Shown in pieces: positions 17,088 to 25,911 of a stretch of DNA of 64,000 nucleotides (the stretch's first letter is position 1; the number at the start of each line of letters is the position of its first letter). A program made the position numbers and the translations under genes. Under the pieces are notes generated by a model that worked only from the letters and a program-made list of their open reading frames with translations, was not told where the DNA came from and ran no database searches. Location: positions 102,589 to 166,588 of the forward strand of contig JAEZTJ010000091.1 in NCBI GenBank assembly GCA_023421505.1, in the 5' to 3' direction. Source of the stretch: Bacillota bacterium (GTDB lineage Bacteria > Bacillota > Clostridia > Lachnospirales > Lachnospiraceae).

Positions 17088-17463
17088 TACTTGATAATTA
17101 AATTTAGGAATAAATTTAATTGATTACTAATTATGTAAGCAGACAATTGAATAATAAGAGTAGTGATTACTTACTTTTATCGGTTAGTTCTGTATAAAGT
17201 TAAGTGCCGGATTAATTTTTTATTTCCGTTTGATTTGTATTTCTGTGGGTTACAGGTTAAGGTGAATATTAGTTCACAAGGTAAATCTATACTGATTTGC
17301 TTAGGAATATAAAGTTAAACTGAGCACGAACACAAGCAATAGATATTATATATCTAGTTGTGAGTACCGTAGAATTAATGACTGACGAATAGAATGATTT
17401 GAGCGTCTATTATACGTTGATAGTAATTTTATATCGTCAAGATTTGTTAAGGAGGGAAGAACC
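17088..17463 (+). other. Gene-free spacer between rpsL and rpsG
   Basis: 376 bases without a supported gene. It is AT-rich and contains no clear terminator or strong promoter. It is unusually long for an rpsL-rpsG junction, so a second promoter or a structured leader for rpsG is possible but not shown. Confidence 0.4.
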
Positions 17464-17934
17464 GTGCCTAGAAAAGGACATATACAAAAAAGAGATGTTT
17501 TAGTTGATCCTATATACAACAATAAGGTTGTTACTAAGCTTGTCAACAGCATTATGTTAGACGGTAAGAAGGGTACAGCCCAGAAGATCGTATACGGAGC
17601 ATTTGAAAGAGTTGCGGAAAAGACAGGTAAGGAAGCCGTAGAGGTATTCGAGGAAGCAATGAATAACATCATGCCTGTTCTTGAAGTTAAAGCAAGACGT
17701 ATCGGTGGTGCTACTTATCAGGTGCCGATCGAGGTTAGACCGGATAGAAGACAAGCACTTGCACTTCGCTGGATTACAATGTTTTCACGTAAAAGAGGCG
17801 AGAAGACTATGCAGGAGAGACTTGCAAATGAGATTTTAGATGCTGCTAATAATACTGGCGCATCTGTTAAGAGAAAAGAAGATATGCATAAGATGGCAGA
17901 TGCTAACAGAGCTTTTGCACATTACAGATGGTAA
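17464..17934 (+). CDS. rpsG: 30S ribosomal protein S7
   Basis: 156 aa, the family length. Begins (GTG start) MPRKGHIQKRDV and contains VVTKLVNSIMLDGKKG and the 16S-binding region QVPIEVRPDRR. S7 nucleates assembly of the 30S head and in other bacteria represses its own operon. AAGGAGGG lies a few bases before the GTG. The 98-base gap to fusA has no terminator. Confidence 0.98.
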   Translation: MPRKGHIQKRDVLVDPIYNNKVVTKLVNSIMLDGKKGTAQKIVYGAFERVAEKTGKEAVEVFEEAMNNIMPVLEVKARRIGGATYQVPIEVRPDRRQALALRWITMFSRKRGEKTMQERLANEILDAANNTGASVKRKEDMHKMADANRAFAHYRW

Positions 17935-18031
17935 GATGAGATTATCATAGCATGTCCTTCTGACTATTGAACACATGATACTTGAGAATTGATTTTTATC
18001 ATTCTTTGTTAAGATTAAGGAGGAATTATCC

Positions 18032-20149
18032 TTGGCAGGAAGAGAATATCCGTTAGAGAGGACTAGAAATATCGGTATTATGGCGCATATCGATGCAGGT
18101 AAGACAACACTTACCGAACGTATCCTGTATTATACCGGTGTTAATTACAAAATCGGTGATACTCACGAAGGTACTGCTACTATGGACTGGATGGAGCAGG
18201 AGCAGGAGAGAGGTATCACAATCACATCTGCAGCTACGACATGTCATTGGACTCAGGAATTCGAGCATAAGAAGATTCCTGGTGCATTAGAGCATCGTAT
18301 CAACATTATTGATACACCGGGACACGTAGATTTCACAGTAGAAGTTGAGCGTTCCCTTCGTGTACTCGATAGTGCTGTCGGTGTATTTTGTGCAAAGGGT
18401 GGTGTTGAACCACAGTCTGAAACAGTTTGGCGTCAGGCAGATAAATACAATGTACCTAGAATGGCATTTGTAAATAAAATGGATATCGCTGGTGCAGATT
18501 TCTACAACGTTGTAAGCATGATTAAGAGCAGATTAGGTAAGAATGCAGTTCCGATTCAGTTACCGATCGGCAAAGAAGATTATTTCCAGGGTATCATCGA
18601 TCTTTTCGAGATGAAAGCTTATTATTATGTTGATGATAAGGGCGAGCAAATCGAAATCAAAGAGATTCCAGATGATATGACAGATGCTGCAGATCGTTAC
18701 AGAACAGCAATGATCGAGTCTATTTGTGAGACAGATGACGAATTAATTGAGAAGTTCTTAGAGGGTGAAGAGCCTACTACCGAAGAACTTAAGGCAGCAT
18801 TAAGAAGAGCTACCATCAAGACAGAGATTATTCCTGTAGCTTGTGGTTCTGCTTATAAAAACAAGGGCGTTCAGAAATTGCTGGATGCTGTTATAGAATA
18901 TTTGCCGGCTCCAACCGACATCCCTGATATTAAGGGTGTTGATGAGGATGGCAATGAAGTAACTAGAAAGTCCTCCGATGAGGAGCCTTTCGCAGCTTTA
19001 GCATTTAAGATTATGGCCGATCCTTTCGTAGGTAAGCTGGCATTCTTTAGAGTTTATTCTGGTACCATCAATTCTGGTTCTTACGTATTAAACTCAACGA
19101 AAGGTAAGAAAGAACGTATCGGACGTATCTTACAGATGCATGCAAATAAGAGAGAAGACCTTGATAAGGTTTACTCCGGTGATATCGCAGCTGCAGTAGG
19201 TTTTAAAACTACTACAACGGGTGACACTATTTGTGATGAAAAGCATCCGGTTATACTTGAATCCATGGTATTCCCTGAGCCGGTTATCCACGTTGCTATT
19301 GAGCCTAAGACAAAAGCTGGTCAGGATAAGATGGGTGAAGCTCTTGCAAAACTTGCAGAAGAAGATCCTACCTTTAGAGCATATACCGATGAAGAAACAG
19401 GCCAAACAATTATTGCTGGTATGGGTGAGTTACATCTTGAAATTATCGTAGACAGACTTCTTCGCGAATATAAAGTGGAAGCTAATGTTGGTGCTCCTCA
19501 GGTAGCATACAAAGAAAGCTTTACTAAGACTGTTGAAGTTGACAGTAAGTATGCAAAACAGTCCGGTGGTCGTGGTCAGTACGGTCATTGTAAAGTTCGT
19601 TTCGAGCCTATGGATGCAAATGCTGAGAAGACTTATGAATTTGTTAATGCTATTGTTGGTGGTGCTATTCCGAAGGAATACATTCCTGCAGTAGATAACG
19701 GTATTCAGGAGGCAACTAAAGCCGGTGTACTCGGTGGTTATCCGGTACTTGGTATTAAAGCAACCTGTTATGATGGTTCTTACCATGAGGTTGACTCCAG
19801 TGAAATGGCATTCAAGATTGCCGGTTCTATGGCATTTAAAGATGCGATGCACAAAGCCGGTGCTGTATTACTTGAGCCTATCATGAGAGTGGAAGTAACT
19901 GTTCCGGAAGATTACATGGGTGATGTTATCGGTGATATCAGCTCCCGTCGTGGTCGTATCGAAGGTTCAGAAGATATCAATGGTACTAAGTTAATCAGAG
20001 GCTTTGTTCCTTTGTCAGAAATGTTCGGATATTCTACTACTCTTCGTTCTAAGACTCAGGGCCGTGGTGCTTACTCCATGTTCTTCTCATCCTATGAAGC
20101 GGTTCCGAAGAATGTTCAGGAGAAGGTTTTATCTGCAAAAGGTAAATAA
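18032..20149 (+). CDS. fusA: Elongation factor G
   Basis: 705 aa translational GTPase. G1 is AHIDAGKT, G2/switch I contains RGITITSAAT, G3 is DTPGHVDF and G4 is NKMD. Domains II-V follow at full length, with the domain IV tip region SGGRGQYGHCK. It catalyses translocation after peptide bond formation. It starts with TTG, supported by AAGGAGG at a 9-base spacing. It lies between rpsG and tuf as in the classical str operon. Confidence 0.98.
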   Translation: MAGREYPLERTRNIGIMAHIDAGKTTLTERILYYTGVNYKIGDTHEGTATMDWMEQEQERGITITSAATTCHWTQEFEHKKIPGALEHRINIIDTPGHVDFTVEVERSLRVLDSAVGVFCAKGGVEPQSETVWRQADKYNVPRMAFVNKMDIAGADFYNVVSMIKSRLGKNAVPIQLPIGKEDYFQGIIDLFEMKAYYYVDDKGEQIEIKEIPDDMTDAADRYRTAMIESICETDDELIEKFLEGEEPTTEELKAALRRATIKTEIIPVACGSAYKNKGVQKLLDAVIEYLPAPTDIPDIKGVDEDGNEVTRKSSDEEPFAALAFKIMADPFVGKLAFFRVYSGTINSGSYVLNSTKGKKERIGRILQMHANKREDLDKVYSGDIAAAVGFKTTTTGDTICDEKHPVILESMVFPEPVIHVAIEPKTKAGQDKMGEALAKLAEEDPTFRAYTDEETGQTIIAGMGELHLEIIVDRLLREYKVEANVGAPQVAYKESFTKTVEVDSKYAKQSGGRGQYGHCKVRFEPMDANAEKTYEFVNAIVGGAIPKEYIPAVDNGIQEATKAGVLGGYPVLGIKATCYDGSYHEVDSSEMAFKIAGSMAFKDAMHKAGAVLLEPIMRVEVTVPEDYMGDVIGDISSRRGRIEGSEDINGTKLIRGFVPLSEMFGYSTTLRSKTQGRGAYSMFFSSYEAVPKNVQEKVLSAKGK

Positions 20150-20375
20150 TAAGACCGAACAATTAAAGTATTAAAGCATGAAACTTTTTCGTATATTTTG
20201 AGCATCTCGGTACAATAGTACTGATATGGCAAAATAGTAATAAAAAAGTTATTATAACAGTTGTTTATGCTTGAAAATATTTCTAAGTTGAAATATAATT
20301 AGGCATATGAGGCAATATAAGACAAGATCATTTGCTTATAAGCATTTTTAATTATTTTAAGGAGGACGTTGTAAA

Positions 20376-21569
20376 ATGGCTAAGGCTAAATTTGAAAGAA
20401 ACAAACCGCATTGTAATATCGGTACTATTGGTCACGTTGACCATGGTAAGACTACACTTACAGCAGCTATTACTAAGACTCTTCATGAAAGACTCGGAAC
20501 CGGTGAGGTTGTAGCATTCGACCAGATCGATAAGGCTCCGGAAGAGAAGGCAAGAGGTATAACAATATCTACAGCTCACGTTGAGTATGAGTCAAAGGCT
20601 CGTCATTACGCTCACGTTGACTGTCCTGGACATGCTGACTATGTAAAGAACATGATCACCGGTGCTGCACAGATGGATGGTGCTATCCTCGTTGTTGCTG
20701 CTACTGATGGTGTTATGGCTCAGACAAAAGAGCACATCTTACTTTCCCGTCAGGTAGGTGTTCCTTATATCGTAGTATTCATGAACAAATGTGATATGGT
20801 TGATGATCCTGAACTTCTTGAATTAGTAGAGATGGAAGTTAGAGACTTATTAAATGAATATGAATTCCCTGGCGATGATACACCTATCATCCAAGGTTCT
20901 GCTCTTAAAGCTCTTGAAGATCCTAACTGCCCTTGGGGAGATAAGATTCTTGAGTTATTTGATGCAGTTGATAGCTGGATCCCGGATCCGAAGCGTGAGA
21001 CAGATAAACCTTTCTTAATGCCTGTTGAGGATGTATTCTCCATCACTGGCCGTGGTACAGTTGCAACTGGCCGTGTTGAGCGTGGTGTTCTTCATGTATC
21101 TGAGGAAGTTGAAATCGTTGGTATTAAAGAAGAGACTCGTAAAGTTGTTTGTACCGGTATCGAGATGTTCAGAAAGCTTCTTGATGAGGCTCAGGCTGGT
21201 GATAACATCGGTGCACTTCTTCGTGGTGTTCAGAGAAATGAAATCGAAAGAGGACAGGTTCTTTGCAAACCAGGCTCAATCAAATGCCACAAGAAATTCA
21301 CAGCTCAGGTTTACGTATTAACAAAAGAAGAAGGTGGACGTCATACTCCTTTCTTCAACAACTACAGACCTCAGTTCTATTTCAGAACAACTGACGTAAC
21401 TGGTGTTTGCAACCTTCCTGAAGGCGTAGAGATGTGTATGCCTGGCGATAATATCGAGATGACTATCGAATTAATTCATCCGATTGCTATGGAGCAAGGT
21501 TTAGGTTTCGCTATCCGTGAGGGTGGTAGAACAGTAGGTTCCGGTAAAGTTGCTACAATTATTGCATAA
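20376..21569 (+). CDS. tuf: Elongation factor Tu
   Basis: 397 aa, full length. G1 is GHVDHGKTT, the switch I region is ARGITISTAHVEYE, G3 is DCPGHADYV and G4 is NKCD. Domains 2 and 3 are intact to the terminal GKVATIIA. It delivers aminoacyl-tRNA to the ribosome. A perfect AAGGAGG precedes the ATG. A 226-base gap separates it from fusA. A strong terminator follows. Confidence 0.98.
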   Translation: MAKAKFERNKPHCNIGTIGHVDHGKTTLTAAITKTLHERLGTGEVVAFDQIDKAPEEKARGITISTAHVEYESKARHYAHVDCPGHADYVKNMITGAAQMDGAILVVAATDGVMAQTKEHILLSRQVGVPYIVVFMNKCDMVDDPELLELVEMEVRDLLNEYEFPGDDTPIIQGSALKALEDPNCPWGDKILELFDAVDSWIPDPKRETDKPFLMPVEDVFSITGRGTVATGRVERGVLHVSEEVEIVGIKEETRKVVCTGIEMFRKLLDEAQAGDNIGALLRGVQRNEIERGQVLCKPGSIKCHKKFTAQVYVLTKEEGGRHTPFFNNYRPQFYFRTTDVTGVCNLPEGVEMCMPGDNIEMTIELIHPIAMEQGLGFAIREGGRTVGSGKVATIIA

Positions 21570-21586
21570 TTAATAAATTTATAATA

Positions 21587-21620
21587 AAAGCCTAGGTTCT
21601 ATAAAGAACCTAGGCTTTTT
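21587..21620 (+). terminator. Terminator of tuf
   Basis: AAAGCCTAGGTTCT and AGAACCTAGGCTTT form a perfect 14-pair stem with a 4-base loop, followed by T's. Confidence 0.95.
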
Positions 21621-21735
21621 AAGCTTTAGAATAAGTAATGTGACATGATTTAAAATCACTCCACATTACTTAATTTAAAGCTATTTTTTGACATTTAGGA
21701 TATAAGGAACTACCTTCTATCTGCCGATATAATAA

Positions 21736-22245
21736 TCAGACTTTATTATGCATTAAATCATATGGAAGCTTAATGCGATAGATAATCACGGCCAGATATC
21801 TAATGATTAATCCTGTTATCAGAAGGAGAAAGGGCAGTTTCTCTATCAAGCTGTTAGTGATGCTTAGATGCTTAAAACTAATCTGCCAGAGACAAATTAA
21901 TAACATACTGATTAGATATGCACATTGATTGACAAAATAACCGATTTTAGAAAATTTATATTTCTTTCTTAGATTATTTAACATATAAGTTTCTTCAAAT
22001 AGTAGTCTTAAAAGGATTTTATTACTTGATTTTTGAGAATAATCTTTTAAGGTAAAAGCTATAATTGGAGGAAGTAAAATAAGAAATAATAATACATACA
22101 AAGGAGTAAGAGGAAATTTGTAAATACCTGAAATAAAGGTGATTACACTTAATACAAAACAAAGATAGTACTTGCTGAATAATAGTCCTCTGAATTTTGA
22201 TATTTGTCGTATTTCGTTTTTCATAATATTCGCTTTATCGTTCAT
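21736..22245 (-). CDS. Membrane protein of unknown function
   Basis: 169 aa. Four hydrophobic segments stand out, near residues 26-42, 45-66, 107-124 and 138-156. A charged stretch in the middle (about 68-98, LKDYSQKSSNKILLRLLFEE) would face the cytoplasm. No known motif is recognised. AAGGAG lies four bases from the ATG, and the gene stands alone between tuf and mbl on the opposite strand. Confidence 0.65.
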   Translation of the reverse strand: MNDKANIMKNEIRQISKFRGLLFSKYYLCFVLSVITFISGIYKFPLTPLYVLLFLILLPPIIAFTLKDYSQKSSNKILLRLLFEETYMLNNLRKKYKFSKIGYFVNQCAYLISMLLICLWQISFKHLSITNSLIEKLPFLLLITGLIIRYLAVIIYRIKLPYDLMHNKV

Positions 22246-22388
22246 GAAACTCCTTATTATCCTATTGATATGACTGGTCTATAGTTGTTCTCCATTAATT
22301 ATAATATATATTATGATAAGTCACAATTAAGAAATAAATCGTTAATTAGTACTTTTTGCTGAGTAATAGAATGTTTGTAAAATTTCCT

Positions 22389-22417
22389 TTGAAAATTACA
22401 CATAAACCGTATATAAT
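22389..22417 (+). promoter_or_regulatory. Promoter of mbl
   Basis: TTGAAA (22389-22394) and TATAAT (22412-22417) with a 17-base spacer. The remaining 22246-22565 spacer shows nothing else. Confidence 0.65.
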
Positions 22418-22565
22418 ATAAACATGTATGTTTAAGTTGCCGAAGATTGGAAGAAAATATAGTGAGAAGATAATAACAACTTAGAATAAATGATCAGGTA
22501 ATTTGCATTAATTATTAAGAAAGATGCTCGCTCTTGCATTGCATGAGGTGGAAAGGAGATAAATT

Positions 22566-23555
22566 ATGTTAGGTAGTGATATAGGAATTGATCTTGGTAC
22601 TGCCAGTGTATTAGTTTATATAAAAGGAAAGGGAGTTGTTTTAAAGGAACCATCGGTGGTTGCTTTTGACAGAGACTCTAATAAAATAAAAGCAATCGGT
22701 GAAGAAGCAAGACTGATGTTAGGAAGAACACCCGGAAATATCGTTGCGGTACGTCCGTTAAGGCAGGGTGTTATTTCTGATTATACAGTTACTGAGAAAA
22801 TGTTAAAATATTTTATAGCCAAGGCAGTTGGAAAGCAGAGATTTCGAAAACCAAGAATCAGTGTCTGTGTTCCAAGTGGTGTAACAGAAGTTGAAAAAAA
22901 GGCCGTTGAGGATGCAACCTATGCTGCTGGCGCAAGAGAAGTGGCAATCATAGAAGAGCCAATTGCGGCAGCAATCGGAGCCGGTATTGATATTTCAAGA
23001 CCCTGCGGCAATATGATTGTTGATATCGGAGGCGGTACAACAGATATTGCTGTAATATCATTAGGGGGTACTGTAGTCAGTACTTCCGTCAAGATAGCTG
23101 GTGATGATTTTGATGATGCAATAGTAAGATTTATGAGAAAAAAGCATAATCTATTAATCGGTGAAAGAACTGCAGAAGATATTAAGATTAAAATTGGCTC
23201 TGCATACCGCAGACCGGAATCAATTTCATTAGAGGTCAGAGGACGTAATCTGGTTACCGGACTTCCAAAGACAATTGCAGTGACATCAGAGGAGACCGAA
23301 GAAGCGTTAAAGGAAACAACTTCACAGATTGTGGAGGCTGTACACAGTGTACTTGAGAAGACTCCTCCGGAACTTGCAGCTGATATAGCAGACAGAGGTA
23401 TTGTACTAACAGGTGGTGGTTGCCTGTTATATGGGTTAGAGGAATTAATTGAAGAGAAGACAGGTATTACAACAATGACAGCAGAGGATCCTATGACAGC
23501 AGTTGCAATTGGAACAGGTAAATTTGTAGAATTTCTTGCTGGCAAAAGAGATTAG
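22566..23555 (+). CDS. mbl: Rod-shape-determining actin homologue (Mbl/MreB)
   Basis: 329 aa. The actin-fold phosphate loops are GIDLGTASVLVY and VDIGGGTTDIAVISLGG, and the adenosine motif is GIVLTGGGCLLYG. The length and the sequence EEPIAAAIGAG are standard for MreB-type proteins. It forms filaments under the membrane that guide lateral wall synthesis. Mbl is chosen over MreB because flgF and flgG-like genes follow directly, as in B. subtilis mbl-flhO-flhP, and mreC/mreD are absent. AAAGGAG precedes the ATG. Confidence 0.88.
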   Translation: MLGSDIGIDLGTASVLVYIKGKGVVLKEPSVVAFDRDSNKIKAIGEEARLMLGRTPGNIVAVRPLRQGVISDYTVTEKMLKYFIAKAVGKQRFRKPRISVCVPSGVTEVEKKAVEDATYAAGAREVAIIEEPIAAAIGAGIDISRPCGNMIVDIGGGTTDIAVISLGGTVVSTSVKIAGDDFDDAIVRFMRKKHNLLIGERTAEDIKIKIGSAYRRPESISLEVRGRNLVTGLPKTIAVTSEETEEALKETTSQIVEAVHSVLEKTPPELAADIADRGIVLTGGGCLLYGLEELIEEKTGITTMTAEDPMTAVAIGTGKFVEFLAGKRD

Positions 23556-23590
23556 TTACTAATGGCCGCGTTAGGAAAGAGGTTGATGGT

Positions 23591-24364
23591 ATGGTAAGAG
23601 GTCTATATACAGCCTATACAGGAATGGCGAATGAACAGAAGAGGCTGGATATTATCGCGAATAATCTTGCAAATGCAGCTACTGTCGGTTACAAAGAAGA
23701 TAATATAACAAATAAAGCCTTTGATGAGGTATTAACTATCAAAATACGCGATGAATCTGAGAATTATAATAATCGCCCTATAGGTCATATGAGTCTTGGA
23801 GTGAAGCTGGGTGAGCTTTATACCAACCATGGCCAGGGGTCACTAAGACAAACCTCAGGTACCTATGATTTGGCGCTAGAAGGAAAAGGCTTCTTTAATC
23901 TTTCTGTAACAGATAAGGCTGGTAATGTAAGTACCGAATACACCCGAAATGGTTCTTTTACCATGACTAAGGATGGTCATATTGTGGATGGAAATGGAAA
24001 TCACCTTATCGGTGAAGGCGGTGATATCGTAGTACCAATGGATGCCGTTAATATTGTAATCGATAAGGATGGTGCCATATTTGCAGATGGCGGATATGTA
24101 GATACAGTCAAAATTACCGACTTCGAAGATTATAATTATCTTATTAAGACAGATGATACAATGTTTAAAGCTCTTGAAGGGGCAGTTGAGACTCCAAGTA
24201 CAGCAGCAGTACAGCAAGGCTATACAGAGCAGTCCAATGTTAATGTAGTATCTGAGATGGTTGAGATGATAACTGCAACCAGAGCTTATGAAGCGAATCA
24301 GAAGGTAATTAAGACAGTGGATCAGACACTCGATCAGGCAGTGAATTCTGTTGGTAAAGTATAG
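23591..24364 (+). CDS. flgF: Flagellar basal-body rod protein, FlgF/FlhO type
   Basis: 257 aa. It begins with the rod-protein N-terminus (MVRGLYTAYTGMANEQKRLD, then IANNLANAATVGYK) and ends with the matching C-terminal helix (VEMITATRAYEANQKVIKTVD). A central domain contains the ALEGKGFF and YTRNGSF motifs. These proteins polymerise through their terminal helices into the flagellar rod and are exported by the flagellar type III system. Gap of 35 bases to mbl and 56 to the next rod gene. Confidence 0.9.
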   Translation: MVRGLYTAYTGMANEQKRLDIIANNLANAATVGYKEDNITNKAFDEVLTIKIRDESENYNNRPIGHMSLGVKLGELYTNHGQGSLRQTSGTYDLALEGKGFFNLSVTDKAGNVSTEYTRNGSFTMTKDGHIVDGNGNHLIGEGGDIVVPMDAVNIVIDKDGAIFADGGYVDTVKITDFEDYNYLIKTDDTMFKALEGAVETPSTAAVQQGYTEQSNVNVVSEMVEMITATRAYEANQKVIKTVDQTLDQAVNSVGKV

Positions 24365-24420
24365 AGTAATTAAATCGTTTTAATGAATGTTTTCTAATTA
24401 CCAGTATAGGAGGAATAACT

Positions 24421-25233
24421 ATGCTAAGATCCTTATGGACAGCAGCATCCGGTATGACAAGCCAACAGACTAATATAGATACCATATCGAATAATCTTGC
24501 GAATATTAATACGGTAGGTTATAAAAAGGAAAGTGCAGAATTTAAATCATTATTGTACCAGACAATTCAGGAGCAATCCTATGATAATAACGGCAATGCC
24601 AAGCCTTATGGAATTCAGGTAGGACTTGGTGTTAAAAATTCGGCAATATCATCAAGCTATGCACAGGGGCCTATGCTTGAGACAGGTAATAATCTGGATC
24701 TTGCAATAGAAGGAAGAGGCTTTTTTATGGTTCGTACTGCGGATGGAGGAGTTGCCTATACCCGTAATGGCTCCTTTCAGATGGCTAATGGAACAGCAGG
24801 AATGACTCTCGCAACCTCAGACGGAAATCCAGTACTAGATAGTAATGGAGAGCCGATCATTCTTGACAGTACCTATAAAGCTTCTGATATAACAATAGAT
24901 GAGTACGGCTATTTGTGTTATCCTGATACAGAAGGGAATGCGGAATCTCTTGATATTCAAATAGGGTTGGTACAATTTAATAATCCGAGCGGCCTGCAAA
25001 AACTCTCTGATAGCTTAGTTAAGGAAACAGATGCTTCCGGAGCACCCAGATTAGAAGCTATGGATACCCAGTTAAGTCATAGCAAGATTTCTTCTAAGCA
25101 CTTGGAAGGCTCTAATGTACAAGCTGTAGATGAAATGGTTAATTTGATTGTCGCCCAGCGTGCTTATGAAATGAACTCAAAGATTATTTCAGCAGCGGAT
25201 GAGATGCTTCAACAAGCTAACAATCTAAGGTAG
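24421..25233 (+). CDS. flgG: Flagellar distal rod protein FlgG (FlhP type)
   Basis: 270 aa, the usual FlgG length. N-terminal MLRSLWTAASGMTSQQ with ISNNLANINTVGYKKE, middle AIEGRGFFMV and YTRNGSFQM, and C-terminal LEGSNVQAVDEMVNLI with RAYEMNSKII. FlgG forms the distal rod. ATAGGAGGAA lies seven bases before the ATG. It is similar to the preceding gene and is probably transcribed with it. Confidence 0.92.
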   Translation: MLRSLWTAASGMTSQQTNIDTISNNLANINTVGYKKESAEFKSLLYQTIQEQSYDNNGNAKPYGIQVGLGVKNSAISSSYAQGPMLETGNNLDLAIEGRGFFMVRTADGGVAYTRNGSFQMANGTAGMTLATSDGNPVLDSNGEPIILDSTYKASDITIDEYGYLCYPDTEGNAESLDIQIGLVQFNNPSGLQKLSDSLVKETDASGAPRLEAMDTQLSHSKISSKHLEGSNVQAVDEMVNLIVAQRAYEMNSKIISAADEMLQQANNLR

Positions 25234-25337
25234 TAAAGATATGAATAACCAATAAGAATAATAAGTTTATTAGTAATGAAGCTAAAGATTCAGTTAACAT
25301 TCACAAGTGTAAAAGATACGAGGGAATGGAGAAAAAT

Positions 25338-25673
25338 ATGGGGATATCAATAGGTTCAGATTCTCCTTATGCAGCAGCTGCCGATTTACTTAGTAAGAAT
25401 AAGAAGGCAGAGGGTATCAAGGAGACACTAAATAATAAAACTGCTACAGATGAAGAACTGATGGATGCATGTAAAAGCTTTGAATCCTATATGCTGGAAC
25501 AAGTATTTAAGAGCATGGAAAGTACTGTTCCTAAGAGTGAGGAAGAAGAGAATAATCCTTATTTATCACAGTTTGGAGATATGCTGTATGAGAAAGTTGC
25601 AGAGGATGCCACGAAGAATAATAGCTTTGGTCTTGCGCAGATGCTGTATGAATCCATGAAACGTAATTCCTAA
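25338..25673 (+). CDS. flgJ: Rod-binding protein, FlgJ N-terminal domain only
   Basis: About 111 aa. It contains the rod-binding domain (LMDACKSFESYMLEQVFKSM, then QFGDMLYEKVAED) of FlgJ. The muramidase domain found in the C-terminal half of proteobacterial FlgJ is absent, as in most Firmicutes. It should act as a rod-assembly chaperone or cap. GGAGA six bases upstream favours ATG 25338 over 25326. Last gene of the mbl-flgF-flgG block; a terminator follows. Confidence 0.85.
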   Translation: MGISIGSDSPYAAAADLLSKNKKAEGIKETLNNKTATDEELMDACKSFESYMLEQVFKSMESTVPKSEEEENNPYLSQFGDMLYEKVAEDATKNNSFGLAQMLYESMKRNS

Positions 25674-25723
25674 GATTATAAACTTTATATGAAAGAAGCT
25701 ACATATAAAAATTTGATTAACCC

Positions 25724-25782
25724 AAAATGTCATCTTTAACTTAATCCGTTATATAAAGGGTGAGGTCAGATGACATTTTTTA
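25724..25782 (+). terminator. Terminator after flgJ
   Basis: AAAATGTCATCT and AGATGACATTTT are inverted arms of 12 bases around a loop of about 33 bases, followed by a T run. Confidence 0.8.
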
Positions 25783-25911
25783 TTGATAGATAATAAGTGA
25801 TGGGTGGTTAGGTTGAAAAGAAGTACATTTTTCAACCGGCAAAAAGCAAAGTACTAAGCGTGCTTTTCGCTCAGTATTTGAATGCCGCTTAAGTGGCAGA
25901 TGGGAGTTATT

